Assembly (NCBI GenBank): GCA_002794785.1
Contig: NBBA01000002.1
Coordinates: forward strand, 372,001-436,000
From: Coniferiporia sulphurascens
Taxonomy: Eukaryota; Basidiomycota; Agaricomycetes; Hymenochaetales; Hymenochaetaceae
Direction: 5' to 3'
Length of the DNA stretch: 64,000 bases
Shown here: positions 22,104 through 33,645 of the stretch, piece by piece
Numbering within the stretch: the stretch's first letter is position 1
Layout: each line of letters begins with the position of its first letter
The notes under the pieces: model-generated
The model's database searches: none
What the model was told of the DNA's origin: nothing
Seen by the model: the letters and a program-made list of their open reading frames with translations, nothing else
Program-made: the position numbers and the translations under genes

Positions 22104-24368
22104 ATGGCCACAGTGGGACTGGCGCTGAGTATCTACTCTGTCGTGGCTGGTTTCGTTATCCCCACCAAGGAGTTCGCAACCGTCTTCCTTACCGCTCGGT
22201 CGAGAGCCGAACGTCAATTCGCACTACTGAAGAAAGCCGACGACTCGGCGAAGAATTGGATATTGAATGCTTATGACCTCATAGCTGTAACACCTCTGCG
22301 ACAGAGAGAACGCCTTGAGACCTGTAAAAAAAACCTGGAAACCGCCTCCGAGGCATACTGCAGTGCAGTCGTGGATTGGTGCCGGCGTCTTTGCACAAAA
22401 TGTCTCCAAGAAGCTCTCGTGATGTACGATAATGAAGATGATGCTTCGGGACACGATCTCAAGGACCCAAAGAGAGGGCGCCACTGCAATTTGGGAGAAA
22501 GGAGGGTATGTAATTCTCCGATCCATATTTACTCGCAACGCTTGTTGACATCTGCACAACTTCCAGCATTTATTAATTAAAGGGAGGACAACGTTCGTGA
22601 TAGTCGGACAGCGGAGGCTCCGGACGCTCGCAGAGGAGCTTTGCAAATGCGAGTCGGCCTTAAAATGGGAGTGTCTGGCAGCTCAAACAGGATTGACGGC
22701 GAATCTGCCAATCCCTAGAAAAATAAACACATCTTCCGGTTCGGCTCTCTTAAAATCTACGCACATTGTGGTAGACGATGAGGTGCAGTGGTGAAGTTCA
22801 GGCAAGGTGGGTTATCAGCATAAACCGATGATATTTCAAGGGCGAGACCCGCTCCCCTTATATACACGTTCCGTGGGCTAGTACTACTATAACTATCTAG
22901 CTCCTATATCGTATGGCATTATCGTTGCGTTATCGTTCACTTAGTAAGGTGGTTGGTCTTATGACCATGTGTTATATTTATATCGTTCGTTATATTTATT
23001 TTAATAGGCTCTAACAATGTCCTTCGCTTTATCGCTCAAGCGAAGCACCGTGAACACCAGCAAGCTGAGATCAACGAGATTCTCCTCGATGAGAACTACC
23101 CATATGAATACGCCCAGAAAACCCTTATCGACGTCAATACCATTGTTATGTACATCGAAGAGTACAAAATCATGCAAGGCACGTATAAACTGAAAGCGAC
23201 GTCGGAGCTGGCACAGGTTCCATTTTCAGCATATCGCAATTGTATGGTGATCCAGCGCGGCGGGGAAACTGCTCCAGAAATTGCGATTTTGGATACGCGC
23301 AAGATTGCACGACTTTTCGCGGAGGATCCCACAGATTCATTTTCGGACGGGTTCTACTCCGAACCTGAAGACGGAGCCATGCTACGCTGCTGTATGGTAA
23401 TTAGGTCAGGAATAGCCCGCTGTGAAATGCTGTTTAGGACACCATCAGGGTGCAATCCAAGGCCACGCACGCTCCGTCAACTTCTTTTACACGATTCTTC
23501 TCTAAACAAACCTCCGCACCCTCTTCTGGACCGCATCAAGTTTGCAATCCGTTTGGCTACATCCGTTCTAGTCGTGCACTCCCTTGATCTTGTGCACAAA
23601 AGAATCCATCCAGAGACCATACTCGTCTTCGATCCGGACGTTTTAGACAAGCAGTATGTGTTTCCGCGCAGACTCGGATATCCCTACCTCGCCGCATTCC
23701 AGATTGCCCGCTCAAATCAGGGTGGGACATTTGGAAATGCTGAATTAGCAGCATATGAGCGACGCGGCATATACTTCCATCCCCGTGACCAGGGCGCAGA
23801 GCGCGAAGATCGCTACCGCATGCGGGACGATGTCTACAGTCTGGGCGTTTGTCTCTTCGAGGTCGCACTATGGCACTCCTTGCTCGTCTGGAGCGCATCA
23901 AAGCGTGATTATGTGCACAACGACGGGTTTGTAGAACTCTCAAATGAGTCGCCGAAATTCAGCGGCTTCGAAGACTATAAGGACAGAGCCGAGGCGAAAG
24001 CACAGGCCCTCATCGAGGCTGCGAGAATAATGATTCCTCCCGTTCTTGGTGAGGAATTCGCCGAGGTTGTAGAGGCCTGCATCAGTGCCGGGTACCCTCA
24101 CAGCCCGTTTAACGATGACCCTCTTTTGAGGTCCGATGATGGGCCAGATATGGACAATATGGACGCTCAAGGGGGGCATGTGGGCCGGAAATCGGATAGT
24201 GTTAAGTATCTTGAGCTGGTTCTCTACAGATTACAGAGAGTTTATGACGATTTTAAGAACGGAAATAAGATTCCGGACGGGAAGAAGGGTAAAACAAATA
24301 CGGACGGGGAAAAGGATAAAAAGAAATCAAATGGGGAGAAGAAGTTTAAGAAAAAGTGGTGGTCATAA
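22104..24368 (+). pseudogene. Helical-domain (HeLo-like?) / pseudokinase fusion, split by solo LTR
   Basis: ATG 22104 opens an all-helical N-terminal region (MATVGLALSIYSVVAGF..., about 140 residues). The layout resembles fungal HeLo/HeLo-like cell-death domains; this is inference. After introns near 22508-22580 and 22672-22722 the frame enters the family-A LTR (22748-23006, TSD GGCTC) and resumes in the same frame at 23007 (GSNNVLRFIAQAK), so the gene was intact before insertion. The C-terminal part to 24368 has a protein-kinase fold signature but lacks catalysis: the HRD loop reads HKRIHPETI (23595-23621), with Asp and Asn lost, and the DFG position reads AFQ. The structural DDVYSLGVCLFE motif is kept. 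The tail is Lys-rich. The closest known logic is MLKL, where a helical killer domain is controlled by a pseudokinase. A truncated paralogue lies at 50397-51496. Confidence 0.7.
22748..23006 (-). mobile_element. Solo LTR-like element, family A, copy 4
   Basis: 259 bp, reverse-oriented, flanked by GGCTC (22743-22747, 23007-23011). Inserted in the coding region of the helical-domain/pseudokinase gene. Confidence 0.85.
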
Positions 24369-24542
24369 CGTCTCTTGAGCCAAAGTCTCACTTTATTTTG
24401 TTATCTACTGCGAGCGTTCATACACGCGATTTTGTTTACTATGTACTGGAATAATAAGTGCAATTGTGAGCTAGTGAGCTTCCTATCTGTGCAGACAAGG
24501 TGCATCTGCCCATAGAAGCTTGTGCAAGACTCGGATTAACCG

Positions 24543-25884
24543 CTAATGCGTCGATGCTAGATGAGTAAGCTCGTCACGCGCCTCCTGCGCAGTCATCCTT
24601 TCCAAAGGATCAGCTTTCCAACACTTCTCCAGAAATGAAATTATGGCACTAGTGACCAGCTCCGGGCGGGTGATAGGTGGATGCTTTCCTGAGGCCAGTC
24701 TCTTCTTTACAGTCATTGCATTCAGCCTTCCCCACGGCCTTTCATTGCAAATCACCTTGACCAAGACGCAACTCAGTTCTTGTACCGGTCCTGAGTAAGT
24801 TGGAAGTGCACGAACCTCTATCGCCACGCAAGCAAGAGACCACATGTCTCCATATCCGTACTTGTCTTCATGATAGGTGTTCGCGCTCGCACTTTCCTGA
24901 TATTCTGGAGGAGAGTAGTATGTCTCACTTTGATTCGTTGTTGCTTCGCTTATTTCGAAGCCAGTTTCGTCGTCGTAGTCGAATAGCTTGGACGACCCGA
25001 AGTCAACTAGAAGCGCTTCTGCACGATTTGGTGGCTTCCATTCGACGACTATATTTTCCTTGATGCCAATCAGGCTATGGCGCAAAGTTGTCCGTATACG
25101 CATTTCTTACCTTTCTGATATCGCGATGGACTATTTCCATGCTGTGGACTTCACTTGCTATGAATCTCCACGACCAAGGCCCGGGAGATTTACTAAGGGC
25201 TCACGAAAGCACAAAGCATTGGCAACGTCACGCAGCTGATAGAATATAGTAAGAAATTAAGTAACACTCTAACACGTTCAACTCACAAGTAAAAGCTTGC
25301 TGCTTAAACTCAGCTCATTTGTCGATAGAAAGTCCAGTATACGACCACCACAGACATAATCCATTACCAAGGCCGGTAACGAATTGTTCTCCCAGTCTCC
25401 TATCACGCCGTAAAGCGGTACAATACCGTTTTTTCGTGCCACGTTTTGCTGCCCGATCCTCCAGCCGATTCCGCATTCACGTCTGAAATACTGGTCAAGT
25501 GGAAACAGTTGTAGCTAAGTCAGGCGAATGACTCCACAAACCTCAAGCGTTTTTCTTTTCCGCCTATACACGACCTGATAGGACATTTGATTCGGATCCT
25601 GTAAATCAGCTATCCCCAGACTCGCCGTCCTTCCGCCTCGGGGAACCTTCACCGCTATCTATGCGGAAAAAACTCGAGCTCATGTTTACGATGGAATGAG
25701 TAGAGAAGAGTAAACACACCGTTCTCCCGGACGGTAAGTACTCTGCCATAAAGACATCCGCGAATCGCCCCTCAAACGACGTCTGAGGTGAGCAGAGACG
25801 TATGTCGTTGCGCTTAAGAATCAGCACGCCGAGTTCCTGTAGTTCTAGGAGAGTAATCGTTATTCTGAAGGAGACCAAAAGCAT
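24543..25884 (-). CDS. Tyrosine-kinase-like (TKL) protein kinase
   Basis: ATG at 25884, stop at 24543, about six exons with 50-60 bp introns. Kinase landmarks in order: glycine-loop region FEGRFADVFMAEY, the VAIK-type lysine in IAVKVPRGGR, IVPLYGVIGDWE, ALVMDYVCGGRILDFL, HSMEIVHRDIRK joined across an intron to ENIVVEW (complete HRDxxxxN), DFGSSKLF, SPPEYQE, and a C-lobe with CWKADPLERMTA. All catalytic residues are visible, so it is probably an active Ser/Thr kinase. Downstream neighbour of the helical-domain pseudokinase, tail to tail (175 bp apart). No extra domain is recognised N-terminal to the kinase. Confidence 0.8.
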
Positions 25885-25980
25885 GGCTTTGTACGTTTAA
25901 TCAGATCTACCTTTGTGTAGAGTACTCGTGAGTCTTGCATTGCAATCGGTTAGGACTCGAAAGGACACTGACGCGGCGCA

Positions 25981-26040
25981 ATGTGTCCGTGGAGGTGGGA
26001 GAACTTAGCCTCTTACATTACGCAATTTGGTTCAGGAGAT
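25981..26040 (+). pseudogene. Possible kinase relic
   Basis: The + frame reads CPWRWENLASYITQF, close to the hinge/αD string of the TKL kinases here (FPWFEEGNLASYILTH at 63.3 kb). No flanking kinase sequence is readable, so this is at most a fragment. Confidence 0.35.
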
Positions 26041-26339
26041 AGTAATTACCAAAACTGTCTTTCCTGCATGCATAGATGTCTAGCATGTTATTACGAAGTA
26101 CCCAACGAACAAAACCATATTGCACTCGAGGACCGGATGAAGCTACCCCATAAGGACCTACAAGGACCACGGCCCGGGAGCATCAGGAATCCCACGGTAC
26201 ATATTGATCGACATCCCGTGTCAGATCGGCAGGAAATCTACTTCCGTCAAATACACATCCCTAAGATGGAAATAAACATACTATCGCATGACCCATATTG
26301 CAAAACTTTTGTATTTTGCTTACACAGCACCTAAATCCA

Positions 26340-26955
26340 AATTATGATTCTTCAGACATGGCAATCAAGGAGCTACATACATTTTCTGTCTCCTATAGGT
26401 TTTTGGGCACCTGCGTATAGGCCGAACTCTTAGAATAATGTTGTCTTCTTTTTACATAACAATTGTTACGGACAGTCACGCTAATTTTGATAACTCCGAT
26501 GAGTATGCGATTACTTAGCCGTAGTGTTAATCACAAGGAGCTCATTGTCTGAGATTGAAAAAGAGTGCAATGCCGGACGCATTCTGTCGCCTTTTGTCAC
26601 TCTTCAGACATTATGCTCTCTTGCTGTACATCTGCAATGTTTAATCCATCCGGAATAGTGCGATAATACACCATATCATGTAATAAATTTCATCCTGCAA
26701 AAGAAACACCAATAAAAATATTCGCTGTGCAAGCCGGCAGCCCTCCAAAAGTCCTTCTTGATCGCAAAACAGGTATTTTGACAGTGGCTTCACGACAACG
26801 CAATATTTTGTTGCAGCACCACTGTATCTGCTCTAAATGGTTCATTTAGCACCTACAAGACGTTTTCCAGTGGTAACTTGGTTGTGTGGAAGCTTGGAAT
26901 TGCGATTTTGTAAGGGCAAATTTGTAATAGGGGTCATACGATAGTATCGTCCTAA
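26340..26955 (+). repeat. Dispersed repeat R2, copy 2
   Basis: Colinear with 3452-4056. The two copies have diverged by substitutions and indels throughout, implying an old duplication. No coding frame. Confidence 0.7.
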
Positions 26956-27633
26956 TTTTCAACGTCAGCACGGTCAGCTTCTTCACCTCGCAAACGCCGA
27001 GGGAAAAAAACTCGATTTATCCTCCGAGATACTGGCCAATGACCTGATAATTTTCTAGATTTTCCCGCATGAGATAACTCTACAGTATACCGTATTGTGA
27101 AGTTCCACTATATCTTATCGTCTATTTCCCTCGGGAGTATCGCTTGCGCATGAGACTCTCTAATGAAGTACTTTGATCTGATTTGAAAGTGCGAATAAAA
27201 AATACCTTGGGAAGATCACGGAATAAAGCTGCGTTTAACGCATACATGCTAACAGCATCCAATGTGAAAAGGCGTGAGGCAATGGAAGCCAAATACTGAG
27301 TCTTCTGGTCAGATATTCCAAATTTTGAGAATATAAATTAGTGTTACATTATAAGCGCCTCCAAAATCAAGATGGGGAGTGTTAATATGAACGAATATGA
27401 AACCGAAAAAAGAATAGGAAATAACCATCGTCACGGTCGACTGGAATCTTTTAAAAGAGGAAGGGAGTCGAAAATCAATGACTATCTCTTGAGTGGATAA
27501 ACACCGTGCGTATACGGTCCATAACTCGTCTAGGGCCATGCAGGGCTACTAGAGCGGCAATTGTGAAAGGTACCGCCGTTGAGACGATACGCTGGGGGTT
27601 TGCTGACGACAAAAGTGCTTCAGTCACTGCGCG
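26956..27633. other. 3' flank of degenerate kinase 1, with a conserved small minus-strand frame
   Basis: 27309-27539 on the minus strand reads SFFGFIFVHINTPHLDFGGA; 52256-52471, in the same position relative to the second degenerate kinase, reads SFLFIILFAHIIIPSLHFGG. Either a conserved 3' flank from duplication or a shared small element. No other gene seen. Confidence 0.35.
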
Positions 27634-29009
27634 TCAGGCAAGGAGCCGAGATTTTGACGTACGGAACAGAATCCTCATAACGTGCATTATCTCTCTCATC
27701 ACCGAATATAGTTCAAGTGCCACACATCGGACAGCTTTCTCTTCAACGGGGCGGAGCCGCCATCGGACAGAAACACCGCTCATAGTACTGGCGATCTCAG
27801 TAAACCGATTGAGCGCCTCCTCGGCCGTTGGGCGATCCGTCGGTGCTAGCTGAGTCATGGATTGCACTAGAGGAGCCAAGAATTCCAGGTTGGAGTATTG
27901 CTATCCAGTAAGCATCAATTAAAAACAGTAGACGCGTTTACAACAGACGCTCACGGTGGTGAAATATTTCCTGTATACATTACCCAGAGTGAAAACATCT
28001 CCAGGGAAAGGATCGTATGGCCTTCCCCATTTCAGTTCTGGTAATTCACGATCCAATCCGTCGTCCCCGTAAGCAAGAGAAGGCTCGTCGGGGTTTTCGT
28101 AATAGGCTGAGATGTCGTAGTCGACGATGAAATACTTAACTCCTCCGGTATCTATCCTTAATCTGTGCTCCGCGAGGTCAGAGAAATCCGGTAACATCAA
28201 CTGCCAAGATGGATCGGGGTGGAAGCCACGGGGATAGAGAGAGCTCCCATCCATCATGATGTTCAGGTGGGCTAAGTCGCTGTGACACGGATAAGAAAAT
28301 GTAGCAGGAGACCGGAAGGAGGCAATGCATTTACCAGTGGGCCACCCTGCGCCTGTGCATGTAGACTAGTCCCTAGGCATTGAAAGTTCAATAATGTCAT
28401 ATCAGGTCAAAGTCACATTGCGCACCTCAAGTGTCTGGCGGACGAAATCCAGTACCTCCCCGACCGCGTAGAACTCCGGCTCATTGAATCGACGTAGTAG
28501 AGGCATAACGATATACTCTTGGTTATCGTCTGATTCGTCTCGCATGTGGTCTAGTATCGGAACGCAATGATTCAAGGGATCCTTCAACGCCTCAGGAGTC
28601 GAAAGCATTAATGCGATTTCGGCTTCCATGCTATCGGGTGATACCTCCTTGATTGCAACCAAGGCGTCATCGCTGACTCTTTGGGCGTCCATCACTCGTC
28701 GTATCTTTTGGTTTGAATAAAGGTTGGATATCTCGCACGTTTGTCAACTTGACATGACGTGCTCACCTTATGGTTAAACGAGTCTTCACAATCAAGCGGA
28801 TTCTTGCTTGTTCCGATCCAAGAAGGCTCCCAGCCGGGTCTAAAACGAGGGCGAAGACGATACCCTCTAGACTCAAGGAATCCGGAGCGATCTCTCCACC
28901 ATTTTTCGAGAGGATGCAAGCCATAAGGTATCCTTTTTCTAGATTTGGGTAAGACCGACGTGGAATGCTCGTGGATTATTTCATGTTCATCCCCAGAATC
29001 CCGGTTCAT
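27634..29009 (-). CDS. Fungal kinase-like protein with degenerate catalytic motifs (1)
   Basis: ATG 29009, stop 27634, five or six exons. Domains in order: an N-terminal segment with WWRDRSGFLESRGYRLRPRFRPGWEPSW, the hallmark of a large Agaricomycete kinase-like family; a lysine in ALVAIKEVS; IVMPLLRRFNEPEF; the catalytic loop VAHCDLAHLNIMMD (HRD reads HCD, Asp and Asn kept); VDYDISAYY where DFG is expected; a DVFTLGNVYR helix; and a C-terminal DRPTAEEALNRF. Introns include GTGAGC...AAAAG and GTAAAT...TCACAG. The altered DFG suggests weak or no kinase activity. Paralogue at 52992-54380. Confidence 0.75.
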
Positions 29010-29596
29010 GTTGAAGACCCTTGAGCAGGAAATGAGGGAACAGCGTCGTTGGTGGGTGGGGTGTTGCTGCTTTGGCAAGCACTGCAATTTGGTGACAATG
29101 ATTGGTCAGTTTATATTTCCGTTTATGGACAACCCCGTTAGGCACCCATCACTATCAGCGGGGACCCACCAGTATTTTCTTTCGGTACGTGTTGTTCTAC
29201 AGTATGCTAGGTCTTCATGGCAAAAAACAAGACGCCATACAATGACTGTATGAGTTGGCCTGGCAACTTCGGACATCGAACCTTTAGCATGCATGCCGCC
29301 GAAAGCATGCTTTCCTACCATGTATTTGGACGGACCTTAGGGACTCGGATCGACAGTCTACCGTCCGCCACCTTCGATTCCCAGGGACTGACACTATAAT
29401 CGTTACTACTTAGGGTCAGATAGGATGAAGAAGATTATACACTCCCTATCTCAGCCATCCATCCCTTGGACCATTCCACTCGTGCTGGAACTTCCTCGAG
29501 CCCCGCATCCGACAGGGTTCGCAATATTCAGGATGGCAAATGTCGGAGCAGGATCATATATTCATTCCAAGGCTTGTCTAACCCTATTACCCTCAG

Positions 29597-30013
29597 AGCT
29601 ACCTGGATATTCTTACCAACCGCTCACAGGGAGATCCCCGGGCCACTGACCTATCAATTCAACTGATGAGCATCCGAAGGCTGTTGAAGTCTATGTCAGA
29701 AGAAGGTATTATAGGCGACTTTGGTAGCGACAATGATGACGAGGACGACTGCGAGAAGGATCAGGACGCGCTAGGGATATATGCAGCTGTAGAAGAGTAA
29801 GTGCAGGTCCTTTCCTTCCACGCACGCATTGCCTTAAAGAGAATCGAGCAAGCATTGAAAATAGGATCAACGATCTTCCCCCTGAGGAACCCCATAGAGA
29901 CGATTGGTACTCGCTGGTCAAGAGCTACCTTCCATTTATCCCGACGGAACGTTCAAAAAGGACTCAGCCCATCGCTATAGATATTCGGGATGTAGGCAGT
30001 TGGACTGAAGTAG
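29597..30013 (+). CDS. Possible two-exon hypothetical protein or gene fragment
   Basis: A readable exon after the acceptor TTACCCTCAG (SYLDILTNRSQGDPRATDLS, then an acidic GSDNDDEDDCEKDQ) ends at a GTAAGTG donor (29796), and a second one reads LPPEEPHRDDWYSLVKSYLPFIPTE and IAIDIRDVGSWTEVG. It could be the displaced N-terminus of the TKL gene beginning near 30.7 kb. No domain recognised. Elsewhere between 29010 and 30761 I see no gene. Confidence 0.35.
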
Positions 30014-30761
30014 GTCGTAAAAGTAACCTTTATAGGTTCGCTTGTCGGCTAATCATACACGTATCGACAACCCATATTTCCAGAGAACTTCGCAACGTAG
30101 GACAAAATTCAAACAACTGTATAATGCAGCATATCGAGAGATGCTGCCTAGTCCAGCGCCCTCTGTATATAAGGAATTCGCTCCTCGCACCGCAAAGTCT
30201 CCTACTCCGAGTCCTGTAACCACCCTCGGTGAATACAGTTCTTTTTACCATGCTTGTGCAGTACACTAAACGCGGACATGACTAAGGAATAAGAAATCAA
30301 TTATTACTCCGAGCATTTCCTTGGCTGCCGTCATCAAATATCCTTGGTAGGTCCATTCGACTTTTCGGAATAGCGGAAGATTGACACGCGTCAGATACAA
30401 TACACACCCAGGAGCTCACGCTACTCTCCTTAAGCAAAAGAATGGTTGGCATAATAGAAGCGTCCTACGTCAGTCGCACTCAATGGGACTTTAATCTCCA
30501 GTCTGATATTTTACTGCATTAGAAACGGAATGCATACAAAAGCAACAAAGAAACAGAGCTCGTCGACGAAATAGCTTACTTATTACAGGACACTTTAAAA
30601 CGCAGTCGCCAATGTCCAGATGTCAGAATGTCCCTGGATCGCCTGGTGGAGCAAGCCACTTCGTGCGTCTTGCGGTTTTAAATTACAAACAACAACTAAC
30701 TATTAGCTTCTCTTGCAGGACCGTTGACCTACTTCAGAATCTTTTCACTACTCCAGGGACG

Positions 30762-32600
30762 ATGAGCAGATCGCAAAGAACCACGCTCTATCAACAGTTG
30801 GCCGGTGATATCGACTCCATGAAGACAGCGTGGAGGGGAACTCTTTTAGTTAGGGTTCTATACTCACTATCCCTCAGATGTCGACTGATGAGCGCATTTC
30901 AGCTCGTTAGAAGCCTCCAAGTATCTATTGTACAGCCTACCCGGCCTTCCATGGACCGTCAAGATTGGTTGATGGACACTAGCTTGATACCCACGATGGA
31001 CAGTTTCGACGTGACTTCATTCGGAAAAGCGCTAGCTGAAGAAGTTTGGCTTTGGAATGCCAGTGAAGAGCAAATCACTGCGTGGGAAAATGGTAAAAGA
31101 GAGATATCTCTGGATTGGCTCTGCGGAAATGGTCTTGAAATTGCGACGACTGAGTTTAATATCGAGAATCTGTCTCGTAGTGGGTACCATTCCAATATGT
31201 TCATACATTTCCAGTACTCTAATTTATCACAGAGCTTGCGTTGAACCTCAAAGTCAAACAGCTTTATGATGCACCACCCCGATCCGATCAGAAGACTATG
31301 GACATTGAAGGTGGTTTCAGCCGCGTCGTAAAAATTACGCTTGATGAACCCTTGGAGGTATGAACTCAACGCTGTTGAACATTTTCATTGGATATAAAGT
31401 GCTTATCCCCTTTTTCCTGTCATTCAGCTCGATTATGTTGCTCACGGCATTCTCGGTATACCTCGGAATGTCCGATGGACGACATCAGAGGTCGGCAGAT
31501 TTATAATCTCCGTCACCAAGTTCGAAGCTAACTGGTTTTTTGAAGGTCGCCGTCAAGTTGGTCAAGAAGGGGGAACTTCAGCAGGTTACGTGCCTGGTAC
31601 TGTCTCATGGATACGGGCAGGATGAGCAGTAATGCTGACTTCTTTCGTTTATCCCAAAGCGTATAATGCGAGAAGCTAGAGCGTGGAGCAAGATGAAGCA
31701 CGAGAACATTGTGCCTTTGTTTGGAATGTGGGTGAACTTTATCGCTGGATCCCCCATTCCGGCGTTTGTTAGCCCTTGGGCTAACCAGGGCAACCTCATC
31801 GACCATGTACGGAAAAACAAACATGTTCTGAAAACATCTCAACGCCTTGGCCTTGTAAGTTTCTCGCTATTTTTAACACTTTACGTCTGTAGTAACCGTA
31901 GCTTAAAGATGCACGGCGTAGCCTTTGCTCTTGCCTTTAGTATGTACAAAAACTGCTTGTTTATCCAATCCAACTGTAGCCGACTTCTCACATCAAAACA
32001 CAGTGCACAACCTCGAGTACCCTGTCGTCCATGGAGACCTCAGAGGAGTACGTTTTTTCAACCATTGTCAAGGCGCTCCTGGACTTACAGCACAAAATAG
32101 AACAATGTCCTAATAAGCGACGGTAGAGCTCTGCTCTGCGACTTTGGCATATCGCACGTCCTTGACGGCATGAATGGGACCACTACTGCAATGCACGGTT
32201 GCTGGCCCTGGTGGGCACCGGAGTACTTCACTTTCGATGAGACAGAGACTGGTACTAGGTTCAAGCCAACAACACAATCAGACATGTACGCATACGCTTC
32301 TGTGTTTGTTGAAGTAAGCCGATCGCTTAGTATCATGAGGTTTGCTGACTCTAAGGCCCATTCCGACGCCGCTTCCTTTAGACGTTCACCGGTCGTCGAC
32401 CGTGGTTCAACTGCGGAATGAACACGCGTGTCAAAAACCCTGCTATGTTGGAGCCGCGGCCACCAGAGATAGGCGAAGATCACTGGAAACTTCTGAAATG
32501 CTGCTGGATGGAGGACCCGCTTCTGAGATTGACAGCAAATAAGGTGCTCCAGGAAATGCGAGTCTTTATGGAGAACACTGGTCCAGAAGAAGTGGATTGA
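30762..32600 (+). CDS. TKL protein kinase (2), HGDL type
   Basis: The kinase part is clear from 31430 on: VAVKLVKKGEL (lysine), REARAWSKMKHENIVPLFG (αC Glu), VVHGDLRG joined across an intron to NNVLISDGRALLCDFGISHVL (32080-32160), WWAPEYF, DMYAYASVFVE, and CCWMEDPLLRLTANKVL before TGA at 32600. HGDL instead of HRDL is common in fungal TKL kinases and keeps the catalytic Asp. The 5' part (from about ATG 30762) is a hypothetical N-terminal region; its join and the segment 32312-32420 are not resolved and may contain a frame defect. A paralogue is cut by the right edge of the window (62270 on), sharing the NV.W...VG string just before VAVK. Confidence 0.65.
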
Positions 32601-33271
32601 TATACTGTATGCAATATACATCGTGTAGTCTTTATCTATATACTTTATTACTATTGTACCCACGATTTGATACATAGACTCTTCGCGCGCTTGAGAAACT
32701 ATCGAAGACAAGCTTCCCGGGGCTGGCTGCAAGCGTTTACAGGGTAACTGTCTCTAAGGGTGGACACTGGACATCTTTACATTGTTACCAGGTACATCGT
32801 CTTTTTATTTTTCGAGTGTCAACTAGGGCTGCTGGATTGAGGCAACTATTGGGGCTAGGCTGTCTTCGTACCGATAATTTTATTTGGGTCTAGAAGAGCT
32901 TAAACAATCCTACAAGGCGTATTTCTGTTATTTTTTGGATAGATTTTGGAAAGCCGAAAATACCCCGCTCCAGTAGCCCTAATTGTGTCCAACGGTCAAG
33001 GACTGAGCTCCAAACTTCACTTTTAAATTTGCAAATTTTCACTTCCGTGTGTATGCGGCTCCGTAGGACGCTGTTGTCATGCACAAGGTGATATTTGCTC
33101 TCAGAGCTCCATGTACCCATGATATCGTATGAATAGTAAAAACACAAAATATACTCATATCGTCCGCTAAATACACAAAACGTATACAAGCAAGATGAAA
33201 AGTATGCAGTAATAGATGAGATGACCGGAGGGTTTCCCATGCCTCGTCAGTAATTTACCCGGAGTCTTCGT
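32601..33271. other. Intergenic, no recognisable gene; includes original 3' end region of the AAA gene
   Basis: Past the LINE-B fragment the minus strand at 33271-33172 continues the AAA frame (TKTPGKLLTRHGKPSG) to a stop near 33175, so the pre-insertion 3' end probably lay here. Nothing else is recognised. Confidence 0.4.
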
Positions 33272-33284
33272 CATGTGCCAGTCG

Positions 33285-33645
33285 TTTTTTTTTTTTTTTT
33301 TTTTTTTTTGATTCTCAATTTGTATTCCGCTATAGCAAAGTAATTACAAGACGCGGTCGCCCGATTGATGTATCTAGGGCATTTGTGATGGCATGTGGAG
33401 TGGGGTAAGAAGGGGATCCGGCATGGTATGATGGTTCATGGGTCGGATTGCGGGAGGGCGGCTACCGAGATGGGTGGCAGGGTCGGGTGATCATGGGGGG
33501 TGGTAGCGATCAGGGAGAACGATGGGCGGAGGGGGTGGAGCAGGGGCGGGGCGCGAGAAAGCGGAGCACCGGCGGAGAAAGGCAAGAAGCCAATTCAGCC
33601 CGGATTTACTGCCGAGCGGGGGTGGCGGTGCGGTGGGGGTGTCCC
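33285..33645 (-). mobile_element. LINE-B copy 2, short 5'-truncated fragment
   Basis: 361 bp: a T run on the + strand (33285-33309, the poly(A) of a minus-strand insert) followed by the 3' UTR and last ORF2 codons of the element at 42.7-49.5 kb. It is flanked by the 13-bp duplication CATGTGCCAGTCG (33272-33284, 33646-33658). Inserted in the last coding exon of the AAA gene, in the same orientation. Confidence 0.93.
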
